Assembly (NCBI GenBank): GCA_000434735.1
Contig: FR881276.1
Coordinates: 30,516-44,906, forward strand
DNA length: 14,391 nt
Source of the DNA: Bacteroides sp. CAG:530
GTDB lineage: Bacteria > Bacteroidota > Bacteroidia > Bacteroidales > Bacteroidaceae
Direction of reading: 5' to 3'
Shown in pieces: positions 1-7,905 of this stretch. The position numbers were made by a program, and so were the translations under genes. The notes under the pieces were generated by a model. It did no database searches, was not told the origin of the DNA, and worked only from the letters and a program-made list of their open reading frames with translations. Each line of letters opens with the position of its first letter. The stretch's first letter is position 1.

Positions 1-17
1 TGAACCGCATGTATCTC

Positions 18-1037
18 TTACTCGATTTCTATTCCTGTTGATTCTCTATAAACCGTTTTTGCTTCTAAAACGATAGTCTTATCTGCTATCTCAGGATGCT
101 CAATTTTCTGCACAATCAGATTGCTGGCTTCTTCTGCCATAAGTTTAACAGGTTGCTCTACTGCAGTAATAGAAGGGTGTACCAGTGTACATAAATCGGT
201 GCCTGCTATGCATGCCATAGCTACTTGCTCTGGTATTTTAATATTGTGCTTTTGTAAATTACTCTTCGCACCTAAAGCAGACATTTCTGTAAAACTGAAT
301 ACAGCATCAAACTCTATTCCTTTTTTCAGTAAAACATCTATTGCTTTTTCTCCTCCATCAAAATCTACACCGGCATCAATTACATATTCTGCCTGATATG
401 GTATGTGGAATTTTTCTAATGCATCTATATACCCTTTTTTTCTTTCTAAAGCATTCTGTATATACGAAGGTCCTGCAAGGTGAATGATTTTTTTTCTTCC
501 ATTCCTGATAAGATTCTCCACTAAAAAGAAAGCTTTTATATAATCGTCAATCTTTACTCTTGAAACAGGTAATGCAGAAATCGTTCTGTCAAAGAAAACC
601 ATTGGAATTCCTTTCTGGATAAGTCTTTTATATGTATTTATGTTTTCTTCGGTGTGGCATACGCTGATTAGTATTCCTTCTACTCTGTAATCTTCGAACA
701 TCTGTAGATTGGCAAGTTCCGCTTTAGGGTTTTCATGCGATTGAGCCAGCGTTACCCTATATCCTTTCTTGTTTAGCTCCTGCTGTGCATAGGTGATGAA
801 ATTCATATAAAACGGAGTCAACATTTCGGGAACCACAATGCCTATGGTACGAGTGCTCTGTTTGCGAAGATTTACCGCCAGTTCATTTCGGCTGTAGCCC
901 AACTTCTCGGCCATGGCAATAATCTTGTCTCTGGTTTCTTTGCCTACATTCTGATTATCTCCGCGTAAAGCTCTTGAAACTGTAGACTTAGAAATGTTCA
1001 AGGCTTCTGCTATGTCTATGATTGTTACGTATTTCAT
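18..1037 (-). CDS. LacI-family transcriptional repressor of the adjacent polyol operon
   Basis: This is a DNA-binding sugar-responsive repressor of about 339 residues, the usual LacI/GalR length. An N-terminal helix-turn-helix is visible: VTIIDIAEALNISKSTVSRAL, with the hinge helix around SRNELAVNLRKQ. A periplasmic-binding-protein-like effector domain follows (TIGIVVPEMLTPFY onward) and ends in the typical VYRESTG tail. The frame can be extended to a TTG at 1046, but the ATG at 1037 matches the family N-terminus (MKYVTIIDIAEAL), so I chose it. It is divergent from the symporter-kinase gene, with three copies of a putative operator between them, so it probably represses that operon and itself. 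The effector is not readable from sequence; sorbitol or fructose, or a phosphorylated derivative, is inferred from the neighbours. Confidence 0.93.
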   Translation of the reverse strand: MKYVTIIDIAEALNISKSTVSRALRGDNQNVGKETRDKIIAMAEKLGYSRNELAVNLRKQSTRTIGIVVPEMLTPFYMNFITYAQQELNKKGYRVTLAQSHENPKAELANLQMFEDYRVEGILISVCHTEENINTYKRLIQKGIPMVFFDRTISALPVSRVKIDDYIKAFFLVENLIRNGRKKIIHLAGPSYIQNALERKKGYIDALEKFHIPYQAEYVIDAGVDFDGGEKAIDVLLKKGIEFDAVFSFTEMSALGAKSNLQKHNIKIPEQVAMACIAGTDLCTLVHPSITAVEQPVKLMAEEASNLIVQKIEHPEIADKTIVLEAKTVYRESTGIEIE

Positions 1038-1059
1038 AGTATGCAATCTTTAATTGGTG

Positions 1060-1067
1060 CAAATATA
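1060..1067 (-). promoter_or_regulatory. -7 promoter element of the lacI-type gene
   Basis: On the minus strand this reads TATATTTG, a match to the Bacteroidetes -7 consensus TAnnTTTG, 22 bases upstream of the ATG. No good TTTG stands at the expected -33 distance. That region falls at the first GGGAACGGTTGCG repeat, which would fit autorepression. Confidence 0.55.
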
Positions 1068-1086
1068 CATATTTCTCTGAAATATT

Positions 1087-1130
1087 GGGAACGGTTGCGG
1101 ATATTGGGAACGGTTGCGGGAACGGTTGCG
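1087..1130. promoter_or_regulatory. Triple operator array (3 x GGGAACGGTTGCG)
   Basis: Three exact copies of the 13-mer GGGAACGGTTGCG lie at 1087-1099, 1106-1118 and 1118-1130. The last two share one base. The first two belong to a 19-bp tandem unit. Each copy is an imperfect dyad around AAC-G-GTT, resembling operators of LacI-family proteins. The array sits between the divergent repressor gene and the transporter operon. Copies 1 and 3 are 31 bp apart, about three helical turns, so they would lie on the same DNA face; copy 2 would be offset. Binding by the neighbouring repressor is inferred. Confidence 0.6.
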
Positions 1131-1148
1131 AAAAACTAATCTTAAAAT

Positions 1149-1183
1149 CTTGTTTTTTTCTTGATATTCAGCCGATACATTTG
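1149..1183 (+). promoter_or_regulatory. Promoter of the symporter-kinase operon
   Basis: TACATTTG at 1176-1183 matches the Bacteroidetes -7 consensus TAnnTTTG and lies 36 bases before the ATG at 1220. A weak -33 candidate, CTTG at 1149-1152, lies 23 bases upstream. The operator array ends 18 bases further upstream, so repressor bound there could block polymerase or loop. Confidence 0.55.
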
Positions 1184-1219
1184 TCACAGAAAACATAAAA
1201 AACAATTGTCTTAATACAC

Positions 1220-3559
1220 ATGAAAAGCGAATCAAATCAATCAAAAGTTCCTTTCATAAGTAAGTTGGCTTATGGTATGGGAGATGTAGGCTGTAATTTC
1301 AGTTGGATGTTTGTAGGTAATTTCCTGATGATTTTTTACACCGATGTTTTTGGAATCGGCATGAGTGCTGTAGCTACTTTAATGCTGCTCTCTCGTTTTT
1401 GGGATGCAATAAATGACCCGGTAATAGGTGGACTCAGTGACAAAACTCATACCCGATGGGGGCGCTATCGTCCTTGGCTCTTGGTGGCAGCACCGCTTAC
1501 TGCATTGGTTTTAGTGCTTACATTCTGGGCACATCCAGATTGGAGTCAGACCAATAAGATTATCTACATGACGATAACCTACTGTATATTGGTGTTGGGT
1601 TATACTTGCGTAAATATACCTTACGGAACTCTGTGTGGAGCAATGACACAAAATATGACCGAGCGTGCTCAGATTAACACTTCTCGTTCTGTTAGTGCCA
1701 TGATAGCTATTGGCATTATCAATATCATTACTATTCCTTTAATAGAATGGCTGGGCAACGGTAGCCCTAAGCAAGGTTATTTGCTGATTGCTATTTTATA
1801 TGGCGCTATTTTTGCCGCTTGTCATTTGTTCTGTTTTGCCAAGACTAAAGAGGTGGTAGAAGTGCCGGTAACGCAGAGAATTCCGTTGAAAGTACAGCTG
1901 AAGGCTGTGGTAAAGAACAAACCATACTTGTTGGCTTTGTTGGGTCAGATACTTTTCGGTTTCATTTTATATGGTAGAAATGCCGATTTGCTCTACTATT
2001 TTACCTATGTAGAAAAGGATATGGTATTGTTCTCTTATTATTCTATGGCTATTATCATACCTTCTATTATAGGGGCGGCTTGTTTTCCTAAGGTCTTTCA
2101 GTGGACATCGAATAAAGGTTGGTCTGCTTCTGTCTTTGCTTTTGGAACAGGAGTTACCATGATGGTTCTTTATTTTTATAGTCCTGTATCGTCGCCAGTT
2201 CCATTTTACATTTTCGCTGCACTTTCTCAGTTCTTCTTTTCGGGCTTTAATACTGCTATCTATGCCATTATCCCCGACTGTGTAGAATACGGAGAGTGGC
2301 GTACCGGAATTCGTAACGATGGTTTTCAATATGCATTTATATCGTTGGGCAATAAGATAGGTATGGCGCTGGGTACTTCGCTGTTAGCACTTACATTAGG
2401 AGTGGCCGGTTACGTGGCTAATGCCGATCAGAATGCAGAGGTAATTGCCATTATGCGCCATTCGTTCAGTACTATTCCGGGTGCTTTGTGGGTGGTTACA
2501 TCTCTTGCTCTGTTCTTTTATAAATTAGATAAGCGTGTATATAATAGAATCTTAGGAATTATAAAGTATCGTATTCTGAAGCATAAAAAACATCAGCGTC
2601 AGTATGATGTGGTAGCTTTAGGAGAACTACTTGTTGACTTTAATGCTCAGCGTTCTAACGACTTTGACAGCGTAGTGTACGAATCAAATCCCGGAGGTGC
2701 CCCATGTAATGTATTGGCCATGTTGAGTAATCTGCATAAGCGTACAGCCTTTATAGGTAGAATAGGAAATGATTTTCTTGGCGATGTATTGATGCAGCGT
2801 GTGCTTAAGTTGGGAATATCTACCGAAGGTCTTTCTAAAGATAATAAGCGTAATACTACTCTGGCATTTCTTAACGATGCGGACACAGATCCTCATCAGT
2901 ATCTGTTCTATCGTAACCAAACGGCCGATATGAATTTAGAGGAAGATGATTTTGATTCTGATATCTTGTCGCGTACTCGTGTCTTTCATTTTGGTTCACT
3001 TTCGTTTACGCATAAGAAGTGCAGAAAAGCTACTCGAAAAGCCATTCGTGCTGCTAAGTCTAACCATCGTTTAATTTCGTTCGACCCCAATTATAGACCT
3101 GCTCTGTGGGAGAATGAAGAAGAAGCTCGTAAGTGGATGCTCTATGGCTGTTCGGTGTGCGATATATTGAAGGTGGAGAAGTCTGAATTACTATTTATTA
3201 CTCAGCAGCCAACTGTAGAACTTGGAGTTAGGGTCTTGAAAGAGAAATTCGCCATTCGCCTAATTTTAGTGACATTGGGCGAGGATGGAAGTATAGCTTT
3301 CTTAGATGACAAGAAGGTTGAACAGAAGGCTTTCCTTACAGACAAGACTGTAGATACAACAGGTGCGGGAGATACTTTTATGGGATGTTGTTTAGCGTAT
3401 ATTCTGGATAACGGAATAGACCTTACAGAGGTTCAGTTGAAACAGATGCTGATCTTTTCAAACGCGGCCGCATCATTAGAAACCACACGTAGAGGGGCAA
3501 TCAGAGCGATGCCTACGTATGAGAAATTAGTAGATTATATTAAGCAGTTGCATATGTAA
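1220..3559 (+). CDS. Fused GPH-family sugar/polyol:cation symporter and PfkB-type fructokinase
   Basis: This is one uninterrupted reading frame encoding two proteins that are normally separate. Residues 1 to about 440 are a twelve-helix major-facilitator transporter of the glycoside-pentoside-hexuronide (MelB/XynP) group. Its hallmark is the loop NDPVIGGLSDKTHTRWGRYR near residues 65-84. A short basic linker (about 436-461) leads into a PfkB/ribokinase-fold sugar kinase from YDVVALGELLVDF (462) to the end. The glycine-rich substrate motif GGAPCN is at 492-497. The catalytic signature DTTGAGDTF is at 712-720, with D718 the expected catalytic base. The kinase half has no ATG near its beginning, so it is not a separate overlapping gene. 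The best substrate guess for the kinase is fructose, because a sorbitol-type dehydrogenase follows 54 bases downstream. Transport of sorbitol, fructose or another polyol cannot be distinguished here. Confidence 0.92.
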   Translation: MKSESNQSKVPFISKLAYGMGDVGCNFSWMFVGNFLMIFYTDVFGIGMSAVATLMLLSRFWDAINDPVIGGLSDKTHTRWGRYRPWLLVAAPLTALVLVLTFWAHPDWSQTNKIIYMTITYCILVLGYTCVNIPYGTLCGAMTQNMTERAQINTSRSVSAMIAIGIINIITIPLIEWLGNGSPKQGYLLIAILYGAIFAACHLFCFAKTKEVVEVPVTQRIPLKVQLKAVVKNKPYLLALLGQILFGFILYGRNADLLYYFTYVEKDMVLFSYYSMAIIIPSIIGAACFPKVFQWTSNKGWSASVFAFGTGVTMMVLYFYSPVSSPVPFYIFAALSQFFFSGFNTAIYAIIPDCVEYGEWRTGIRNDGFQYAFISLGNKIGMALGTSLLALTLGVAGYVANADQNAEVIAIMRHSFSTIPGALWVVTSLALFFYKLDKRVYNRILGIIKYRILKHKKHQRQYDVVALGELLVDFNAQRSNDFDSVVYESNPGGAPCNVLAMLSNLHKRTAFIGRIGNDFLGDVLMQRVLKLGISTEGLSKDNKRNTTLAFLNDADTDPHQYLFYRNQTADMNLEEDDFDSDILSRTRVFHFGSLSFTHKKCRKATRKAIRAAKSNHRLISFDPNYRPALWENEEEARKWMLYGCSVCDILKVEKSELLFITQQPTVELGVRVLKEKFAIRLILVTLGEDGSIAFLDDKKVEQKAFLTDKTVDTTGAGDTFMGCCLAYILDNGIDLTEVQLKQMLIFSNAAASLETTRRGAIRAMPTYEKLVDYIKQLHM

Positions 3560-3613
3560 ATATCGGTCTGGAAAAATAATGATTTGTTTAAAATTTTAAA
3601 ATATTAATGTAGT

Positions 3614-4657
3614 ATGAAAGGTACAATGAAAGTAGCCGTTATGAACGGCATTGGTGAAATGGGTTATACAGAACGCGAAATTCCTCAGCCTAAAGACAAT
3701 GAAGTGTTAGTTAAATTAGAGTATGTAGGAATCTGTGGCTCGGATATGCATTATTACGAAACTGGTCGTATAGGCGATTATGTAGTGAAACCTCCTTTTG
3801 TTTTAGGACATGAGCCTGGTGGTACGGTAGTAGAAGTGGGTAAAGCCGTTACACATCTTAAAGTAGGCGACCGTGTAGCGCTAGAGCCGGGCAAAACATG
3901 CGGACACTGCGAATATTGTCGCGAAGGAAAATATAACCTTTGTCCTGATGTGGTATTTTTTGCCACTCCTCCTGTAGATGGCGTTTTCCAGGAATACGTA
4001 GCACACGAAGCCGATTTGTGTTTTAAGTTGCCCGATAATGTAGACACCATGGAAGGTGCTTTGATAGAACCTTTGGCTGTAGGTTTTCATGCTGCTAATC
4101 AAGGAGGCGCACATGCCGGACAGACAGCGGTAGTATTTGGCGCTGGTTGCATTGGCTTGGTAAGCATGATGGCGCTAAAGGCAGAAGGCGTATCTAAGGT
4201 GTATGTTGTAGATATTATGCAGAAACGTCTGGATAAGGCTTTGGAGTTAGGCGCTACAGGTGTTATCAACTCGAAAGAAAAGGATGTGCTAGAGGAAATC
4301 AGTAAGATTACCGACGGCAAGGGAGTTGATTTGGTTATTGAAACCGCAGGTATGGAAATCACGACTCGCCAGGCTATCCATGTCACTAAAAAAGGCGCTA
4401 CCATTGTGCTGGTGGGATATTCTAAGAGTGGCGAAATGACATTGCCGCTAAGTCTGGCTCTCGATAAGGAGCTTACATTTAAAACTGTGTTCCGCTACCG
4501 TCATATTTATCCTATGGCCATCGAAGCTGTTGCTTCGGGTAAGGTTAATCTTAAAGGCATCGTTACCAATGTGTTTGATTTCGATGATATTCAGAATGCC
4601 ATGGATAAGAGTGTTCAAGACAAGGCGAACATCGTGAAATCTGTAGTGAAGTTTTAA
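3614..4657 (+). CDS. Zinc-dependent sorbitol/L-iditol-type 2-dehydrogenase (MDR family)
   Basis: This is a medium-chain NAD-dependent polyol dehydrogenase of 347 residues, the normal family length. The catalytic zinc ligands are visible as C41 in GICGSD, H66-E67 in GHE, and E152. The structural zinc is held by C96, C99, C102 and C110. The Rossmann motif GAGCIG (176-181) is followed by D200, which favours NAD over NADP. The expected reaction is sorbitol to fructose; xylitol or L-iditol oxidation is also possible within this family. Its product would be the substrate of the kinase domain encoded just upstream. The gene is 54 bases after the fusion gene, with no promoter match in the gap, so they are probably cotranscribed. 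A second ATG four codons in is an equally possible start. Confidence 0.9.
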   Translation: MKGTMKVAVMNGIGEMGYTEREIPQPKDNEVLVKLEYVGICGSDMHYYETGRIGDYVVKPPFVLGHEPGGTVVEVGKAVTHLKVGDRVALEPGKTCGHCEYCREGKYNLCPDVVFFATPPVDGVFQEYVAHEADLCFKLPDNVDTMEGALIEPLAVGFHAANQGGAHAGQTAVVFGAGCIGLVSMMALKAEGVSKVYVVDIMQKRLDKALELGATGVINSKEKDVLEEISKITDGKGVDLVIETAGMEITTRQAIHVTKKGATIVLVGYSKSGEMTLPLSLALDKELTFKTVFRYRHIYPMAIEAVASGKVNLKGIVTNVFDFDDIQNAMDKSVQDKANIVKSVVKF

Positions 4658-4674
4658 TGAGTATTAAGTAATAA

Positions 4675-4707
4675 AATGATGTGTCTGTACATTGCAGGCA
4701 CATCATT
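4675..4707 (+). other. Intercistronic stem-loop between dehydrogenase and porin genes
   Basis: AATGATGTGTCTG (4675-4687) can pair with CAGGCACATCATT (4695-4707). The 13-bp stem has one G-U pair and a 7-base loop. No T-run follows, so it does not look like an intrinsic terminator. It could stabilise or process the upstream mRNA, or set a lower level for the downstream gene. Confidence 0.55.
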
Positions 4708-4722
4708 GAAAAGGAATTGAGT

Positions 4723-5448
4723 ATGAAGCGTATTTTAGGCTTGTTGTTCTTGTTGGTGAGCATTAATTCTGCTGCTCAAGTTCATATGGATGTTAAGTTG
4801 GCTACAAATCATCTTTGGCGTGGCATTGAAGTGACCGATGGTATGGTTTTTACCGGCGATGTTAATTACACGTTGTTAGGCGGATTGGTCAATTTAGGAT
4901 TCTGGGGAGGCACCAATACTCAAGGCTCGTATAAGGAATTCAATAATCATCTGTCATTTCAATACAAGGGTTTTTCTTTGGCTTTTTGGGATACATATAA
5001 TTTTTCAATAGGAGCATCATATAATAATAAGGAGTTCTTTAACTATAGAGCACATAGTACCGGGCGTTTTCTTGATGCAAGCGTAGGATATTGTTTCGGA
5101 AATAGGTTACCTTTATCTTTAAGTTGGTCTACAGTCATTTTTGGGCGCGACCGTAATGCTGATAACACTGCCAATAAGTATTCTACCTTCTGCTATGCGG
5201 AATATCCAGTTTGGGTAAAGGATAGATGGAAAGTTGATGCTGGTATTGGTGGAGCTTTTGCATTGAATAAAAAAGATAGCAAGGAAAACTTTTATGGAAC
5301 TACCGATGGCATAGTTCATGTTTCATTGAAAGCGACATATAATTTTGTTTTGTTAGAACATGAAATGCCTGTGCATGCTTATATTATGTGGAATCCGCAG
5401 GCAAACCGTGCTTTCTTTCAGTTAGGAATGCAGTTATTTACTTTTTGA
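4723..5448 (+). CDS. Secreted TorF-like outer-membrane porin
   Basis: This protein of 241 residues begins with a clear signal peptide (MKRILGLLFLLVSINSAAQ). I chose the ATG at 4723 because the frame's earlier GTG at 4681 lies inside a stem-loop and would bury the signal peptide. The mature part alternates hydrophobic and polar residues in beta strands and ends in an aromatic residue (LGMQLFTF), as outer-membrane barrels do. Its start, ATNHLWRGIEVTDG followed by GLVNLGFWGG, resembles the TorF family of putative porins. It is the last gene of the polyol operon. The inference is that it lets the substrate through the outer membrane, a job that SusC/D systems do for larger glycans. Family assignment is from memory of motifs, so moderate. 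Confidence 0.72.
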   Translation: MKRILGLLFLLVSINSAAQVHMDVKLATNHLWRGIEVTDGMVFTGDVNYTLLGGLVNLGFWGGTNTQGSYKEFNNHLSFQYKGFSLAFWDTYNFSIGASYNNKEFFNYRAHSTGRFLDASVGYCFGNRLPLSLSWSTVIFGRDRNADNTANKYSTFCYAEYPVWVKDRWKVDAGIGGAFALNKKDSKENFYGTTDGIVHVSLKATYNFVLLEHEMPVHAYIMWNPQANRAFFQLGMQLFTF

Positions 5449-5480
5449 AATTTTATAACTTCACTTGATAATAATGAACC

Positions 5481-5509
5481 GGAAGAAATCGCTTCTTAAT
5501 GCGTCTTCC
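5481..5509 (+). terminator. Weak possible terminator hairpin of the polyol operon
   Basis: GGAAGA (5481-5486) and TCTTCC (5504-5509) can pair 32 bases after the porin stop codon. The T-rich tail is poor (CTGTTTA). The stronger hairpin just downstream (5534-5570) lacks a T-run in this direction, so termination of the plus-strand operon is not well explained. Confidence 0.25.
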
Positions 5510-5527
5510 CTGTTTAGAAAGGTAAAC

Positions 5528-5570
5528 AAAAAATAGGAGACAAACACTTGTGATTAGTGTTTGCCTCCTA
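5528..5570 (-). terminator. Intrinsic terminator of recA
   Basis: On the minus strand a 15-bp stem forms between 5570-5556 and 5548-5534, with a 7-base loop. Its only non-Watson-Crick pair is G-U in this direction (it would be A-C in the other). It is followed by six T residues (5533-5528). It starts 20 bases after the recA stop codon. The G-U asymmetry and the T-run show that it serves the minus strand. Confidence 0.88.
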
Positions 5571-5590
5571 CACGATTATGAGCTTTAAGA

Positions 5591-6640
5591 TTATTCTTTG
5601 TCTTTCAGCGCATCGAATACCAAGCCTTCCAGCTCTTCTGCCAATTCGGGGTTATCCTGGATGCATTGCTTTGCAGCGTCGCGTCCTTGTCCTAACTTAG
5701 TATCGTTGTAGCTATACCATGAACCGCTTTTCTTTATGATGCCCAATTCTGCACCTAAGTCTACGATTTCACCGCTACGCGAAATACCTTCGCCAAACAT
5801 AATATCGAATTCGGCTCTGCGGAAAGGAGGAGCTACCTTGTTCTTCACTACCTTTACGCGAGTCTGGTTACCAATTACTTCTTCGCCGTCCTTTATAGGC
5901 TGACCCTTGCGGATATCGAGGCGAACAGAAGCGTAGAACTTCAGCGCATTACCACCGGTAGTTGTTTCAGGGTTGCCGAACATTACGCCAATCTTCTCGC
6001 GCAACTGGTTGATAAAGATACAAGTAGTGTTGGTCTTGCTGATAGCCGATGTCATCTTACGCAATGCTTGCGACATCAAACGTGCTTGCAATCCTACTTT
6101 GTTATCACCCATATCGCCTTCTATTTCAGCCTTCGGAGTAAGAGCTGCTACAGAGTCGATAACGATAATATCGATAGCCGATGAACGGATTAACTGCTCG
6201 GCTATTTCAAGAGCCTGTTCTCCGTTGTCGGGCTGTGAAATCCACAAGTTATCAATGTCAACTCCCAGCTTGGCAGCATAGAAGCGGTCGAAAGCATGTT
6301 CCGCATCGATAAAAGCAGCTATACCACCTGCCTTCTGTGCTTCGGCGATAGCGTGGATAGCCAATGTGGTTTTACCAGAAGATTCCGGACCGTAGATTTC
6401 TATGATACGGCCTTTAGGATAACCTCCTACGCCAAGAGCGGCGTTAAGTGCGATAGATCCGGTAGGGATTACCTCTACTTCCTGAACATGGTCGTCGCCC
6501 ATCTTCATGATAGATCCTTTACCGAAAGTCTTTTCTATCTTGTCCATAGCGGCCTGCAAGGCTTTCAGCTTTTCGCCATTGTTGACTTTAGCTGTTCCTT
6601 CTACGCCGCCTTCAAATTCTAATTCGTCTTTCTTTGCCAT
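5591..6640 (-). CDS. recA: RecA recombinase
   Basis: RecA binds single-stranded DNA, drives homologous strand exchange and, where a LexA system exists, acts as its co-protease. The protein has 349 residues, full length for the family. The Walker A motif GPESSGKT is at residues 84-91, the catalytic E114 lies in IDAEH, and Walker B IIVID is at 158-162. The L2 DNA-binding segment around NPETTTGGNALKFY is intact. The start codon lies 20 bases after the stop of the dehydrogenase-family gene upstream, and no -7 element is visible in the gap, so recA is probably the second gene of that transcript. I see no E. coli-type (CTGT-N8-ACAG) or Bacillus-type (GAAC-N4-GTTC) SOS box in the leader. Confidence 0.99.
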   Translation of the reverse strand: MAKKDELEFEGGVEGTAKVNNGEKLKALQAAMDKIEKTFGKGSIMKMGDDHVQEVEVIPTGSIALNAALGVGGYPKGRIIEIYGPESSGKTTLAIHAIAEAQKAGGIAAFIDAEHAFDRFYAAKLGVDIDNLWISQPDNGEQALEIAEQLIRSSAIDIIVIDSVAALTPKAEIEGDMGDNKVGLQARLMSQALRKMTSAISKTNTTCIFINQLREKIGVMFGNPETTTGGNALKFYASVRLDIRKGQPIKDGEEVIGNQTRVKVVKNKVAPPFRRAEFDIMFGEGISRSGEIVDLGAELGIIKKSGSWYSYNDTKLGQGRDAAKQCIQDNPELAEELEGLVFDALKDKE

Positions 6641-6660
6641 TCTTGATTGTGTTTTTATTA

Positions 6661-7854
6661 TTAAAGTTCCAGGTCTCCGTCGAATACCTCATGCCACGGA
6701 AGTCCGCACTTGTTCAATTCTTCCATGAATGGATCTGGGTCGAACTCTTCTACGTTCCATACTCCCGGACGTTTCCACAAACCTTTCAGGAACATCATGG
6801 CACCAATCATAGCCGGTACACCTGTAGTGTAACTTACGCCCTGCATACCTGTTTCTTTGTAGGCAGCTTGGTGAGAACAGTTATTATATACATAATATGT
6901 ATGCTCCTTACCGTCTTTGATACCACGGATACGGCAACCGATAGAAGTTTCGCCTTCGTAGTTTTCGCCCAAATCCTGTGGGTTAGGAAGCACAGCTTTA
7001 AGGAACTGCAGCGGAACAATTTCCATACCGTTGTAGTTGATAGGCTCTATGCTTGCCATACCTATATCTTGGATAACCTGCAAGTGGGTAAGATAAGCCT
7101 GACCGAATGTCATCCAGAAGCGTGCACGCTTGATGGTAGGATAGTTCTTAACCAAAGACTCCAACTCTTCGTGATACAACAAGTATGAGTCGCGCGGGCC
7201 GATGTTAGGATAAGTCAAGTCTTTATGAATTTCAAGCGGACCAGTAGTTACCCATTTGCCATCTTCGTAATAGCGTCCGTTCTGAGTGATTTCGCGGATA
7301 TTGATTTCCGGGTTGAAGTTAGTAGCGAAAGCCTTGTGATGATTTCCGGCGTTGCAGTCTACGATATCAAGGTAATGCATTTCGTCGAAATAATGCTTAG
7401 CTGCATAAGCTGTGTACACGCCACTTACTCCCGGGTCGAATCCGCAACCCAAGATAGCGGTAAGTCCGGCTTCTTCGAAGCGTTTCTTATATGCCCACTG
7501 CCAGCTGTATTCGAAATGAGCCTCGTCTTTCGGCTCGTAGTTAGCAGTATCCAGATAGTTGACTCCTGCTTTCAAGCAAGCCTCCATTATAGTAAGGTCT
7601 TGATAGGGGAGAGCTACGTTAATAACGATTTCGGGCTTAAAACTATTGAATAAAGCTACAAGTTCGTCCACATTGTCTGCGTCAACTTTAGCGGTTTTGA
7701 TGTTAGGGTTACCGATTGCTTTTACAATCGCGTCACATTTAGACTGTGTACGGCTAGCAATCATGATGTCAGTGAAAACTTCAGGATGCTGAGCCACTTT
7801 GTGTGCAACGACGGTACCTACGCCGCCTGCCCCAATAATTAAAACTTTACTCAT
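6661..7854 (-). CDS. Carboxynorspermidine/saccharopine dehydrogenase-family enzyme
   Basis: This NAD(P)-dependent enzyme of 397 residues belongs to the Lys9/LYS1-like group that includes carboxynorspermidine and carboxyspermidine dehydrogenase. The N-terminal Rossmann motif is GAGGVG at residues 8-13. A family-typical stretch follows, with NVALPYQDLTIMEACLKAG, YLDTANYEP and GCGFDPGVSG. In gut Bacteroides, spermidine is made by the carboxyspermidine route, which condenses aspartate semialdehyde with a diamine, so that is the likely reaction. Lysine-pathway saccharopine dehydrogenase is less likely because Bacteroidales make lysine from diaminopimelate. It is first in a two-gene unit with recA. 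The cognate decarboxylase (NspC) is not in the window. Confidence 0.85.
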   Translation of the reverse strand: MSKVLIIGAGGVGTVVAHKVAQHPEVFTDIMIASRTQSKCDAIVKAIGNPNIKTAKVDADNVDELVALFNSFKPEIVINVALPYQDLTIMEACLKAGVNYLDTANYEPKDEAHFEYSWQWAYKKRFEEAGLTAILGCGFDPGVSGVYTAYAAKHYFDEMHYLDIVDCNAGNHHKAFATNFNPEINIREITQNGRYYEDGKWVTTGPLEIHKDLTYPNIGPRDSYLLYHEELESLVKNYPTIKRARFWMTFGQAYLTHLQVIQDIGMASIEPINYNGMEIVPLQFLKAVLPNPQDLGENYEGETSIGCRIRGIKDGKEHTYYVYNNCSHQAAYKETGMQGVSYTTGVPAMIGAMMFLKGLWKRPGVWNVEEFDPDPFMEELNKCGLPWHEVFDGDLEL

Positions 7855-7881
7855 TTTTATGTATTGCTGAATTTTAATTCC

Positions 7882-7896
7882 CGGTAAACGTTACCG
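7882..7896. promoter_or_regulatory. Palindrome in the leader of the dehydrogenase-recA transcript
   Basis: CGGTAA-ACG-TTACCG is a dyad with 6-bp arms. It lies about 10 bases downstream of the -7 element and 28 bases upstream of the start codon. It could be an operator for a dimeric repressor, or a small hairpin in the 5' leader. No candidate regulator can be named from the window. Confidence 0.4.
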
Positions 7897-7905
7897 ATTA
7901 TGGTT

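Noticed and set aside
1050..1244. Minus-strand 64-codon open frame across the lacI-operon gap.
   Set aside because: Its repeated residues merely reflect the operator repeats. It overlaps the divergent promoters and has no domain-like content.
2603..3559. The kinase half as an independent gene with a start near its first conserved residues.
   Set aside because: The nearest ATGs are out of frame and soon reach a stop. Only a GTG is in frame, which is rare as a start here. The frame is open from the transporter, so one fused protein is the simpler reading.
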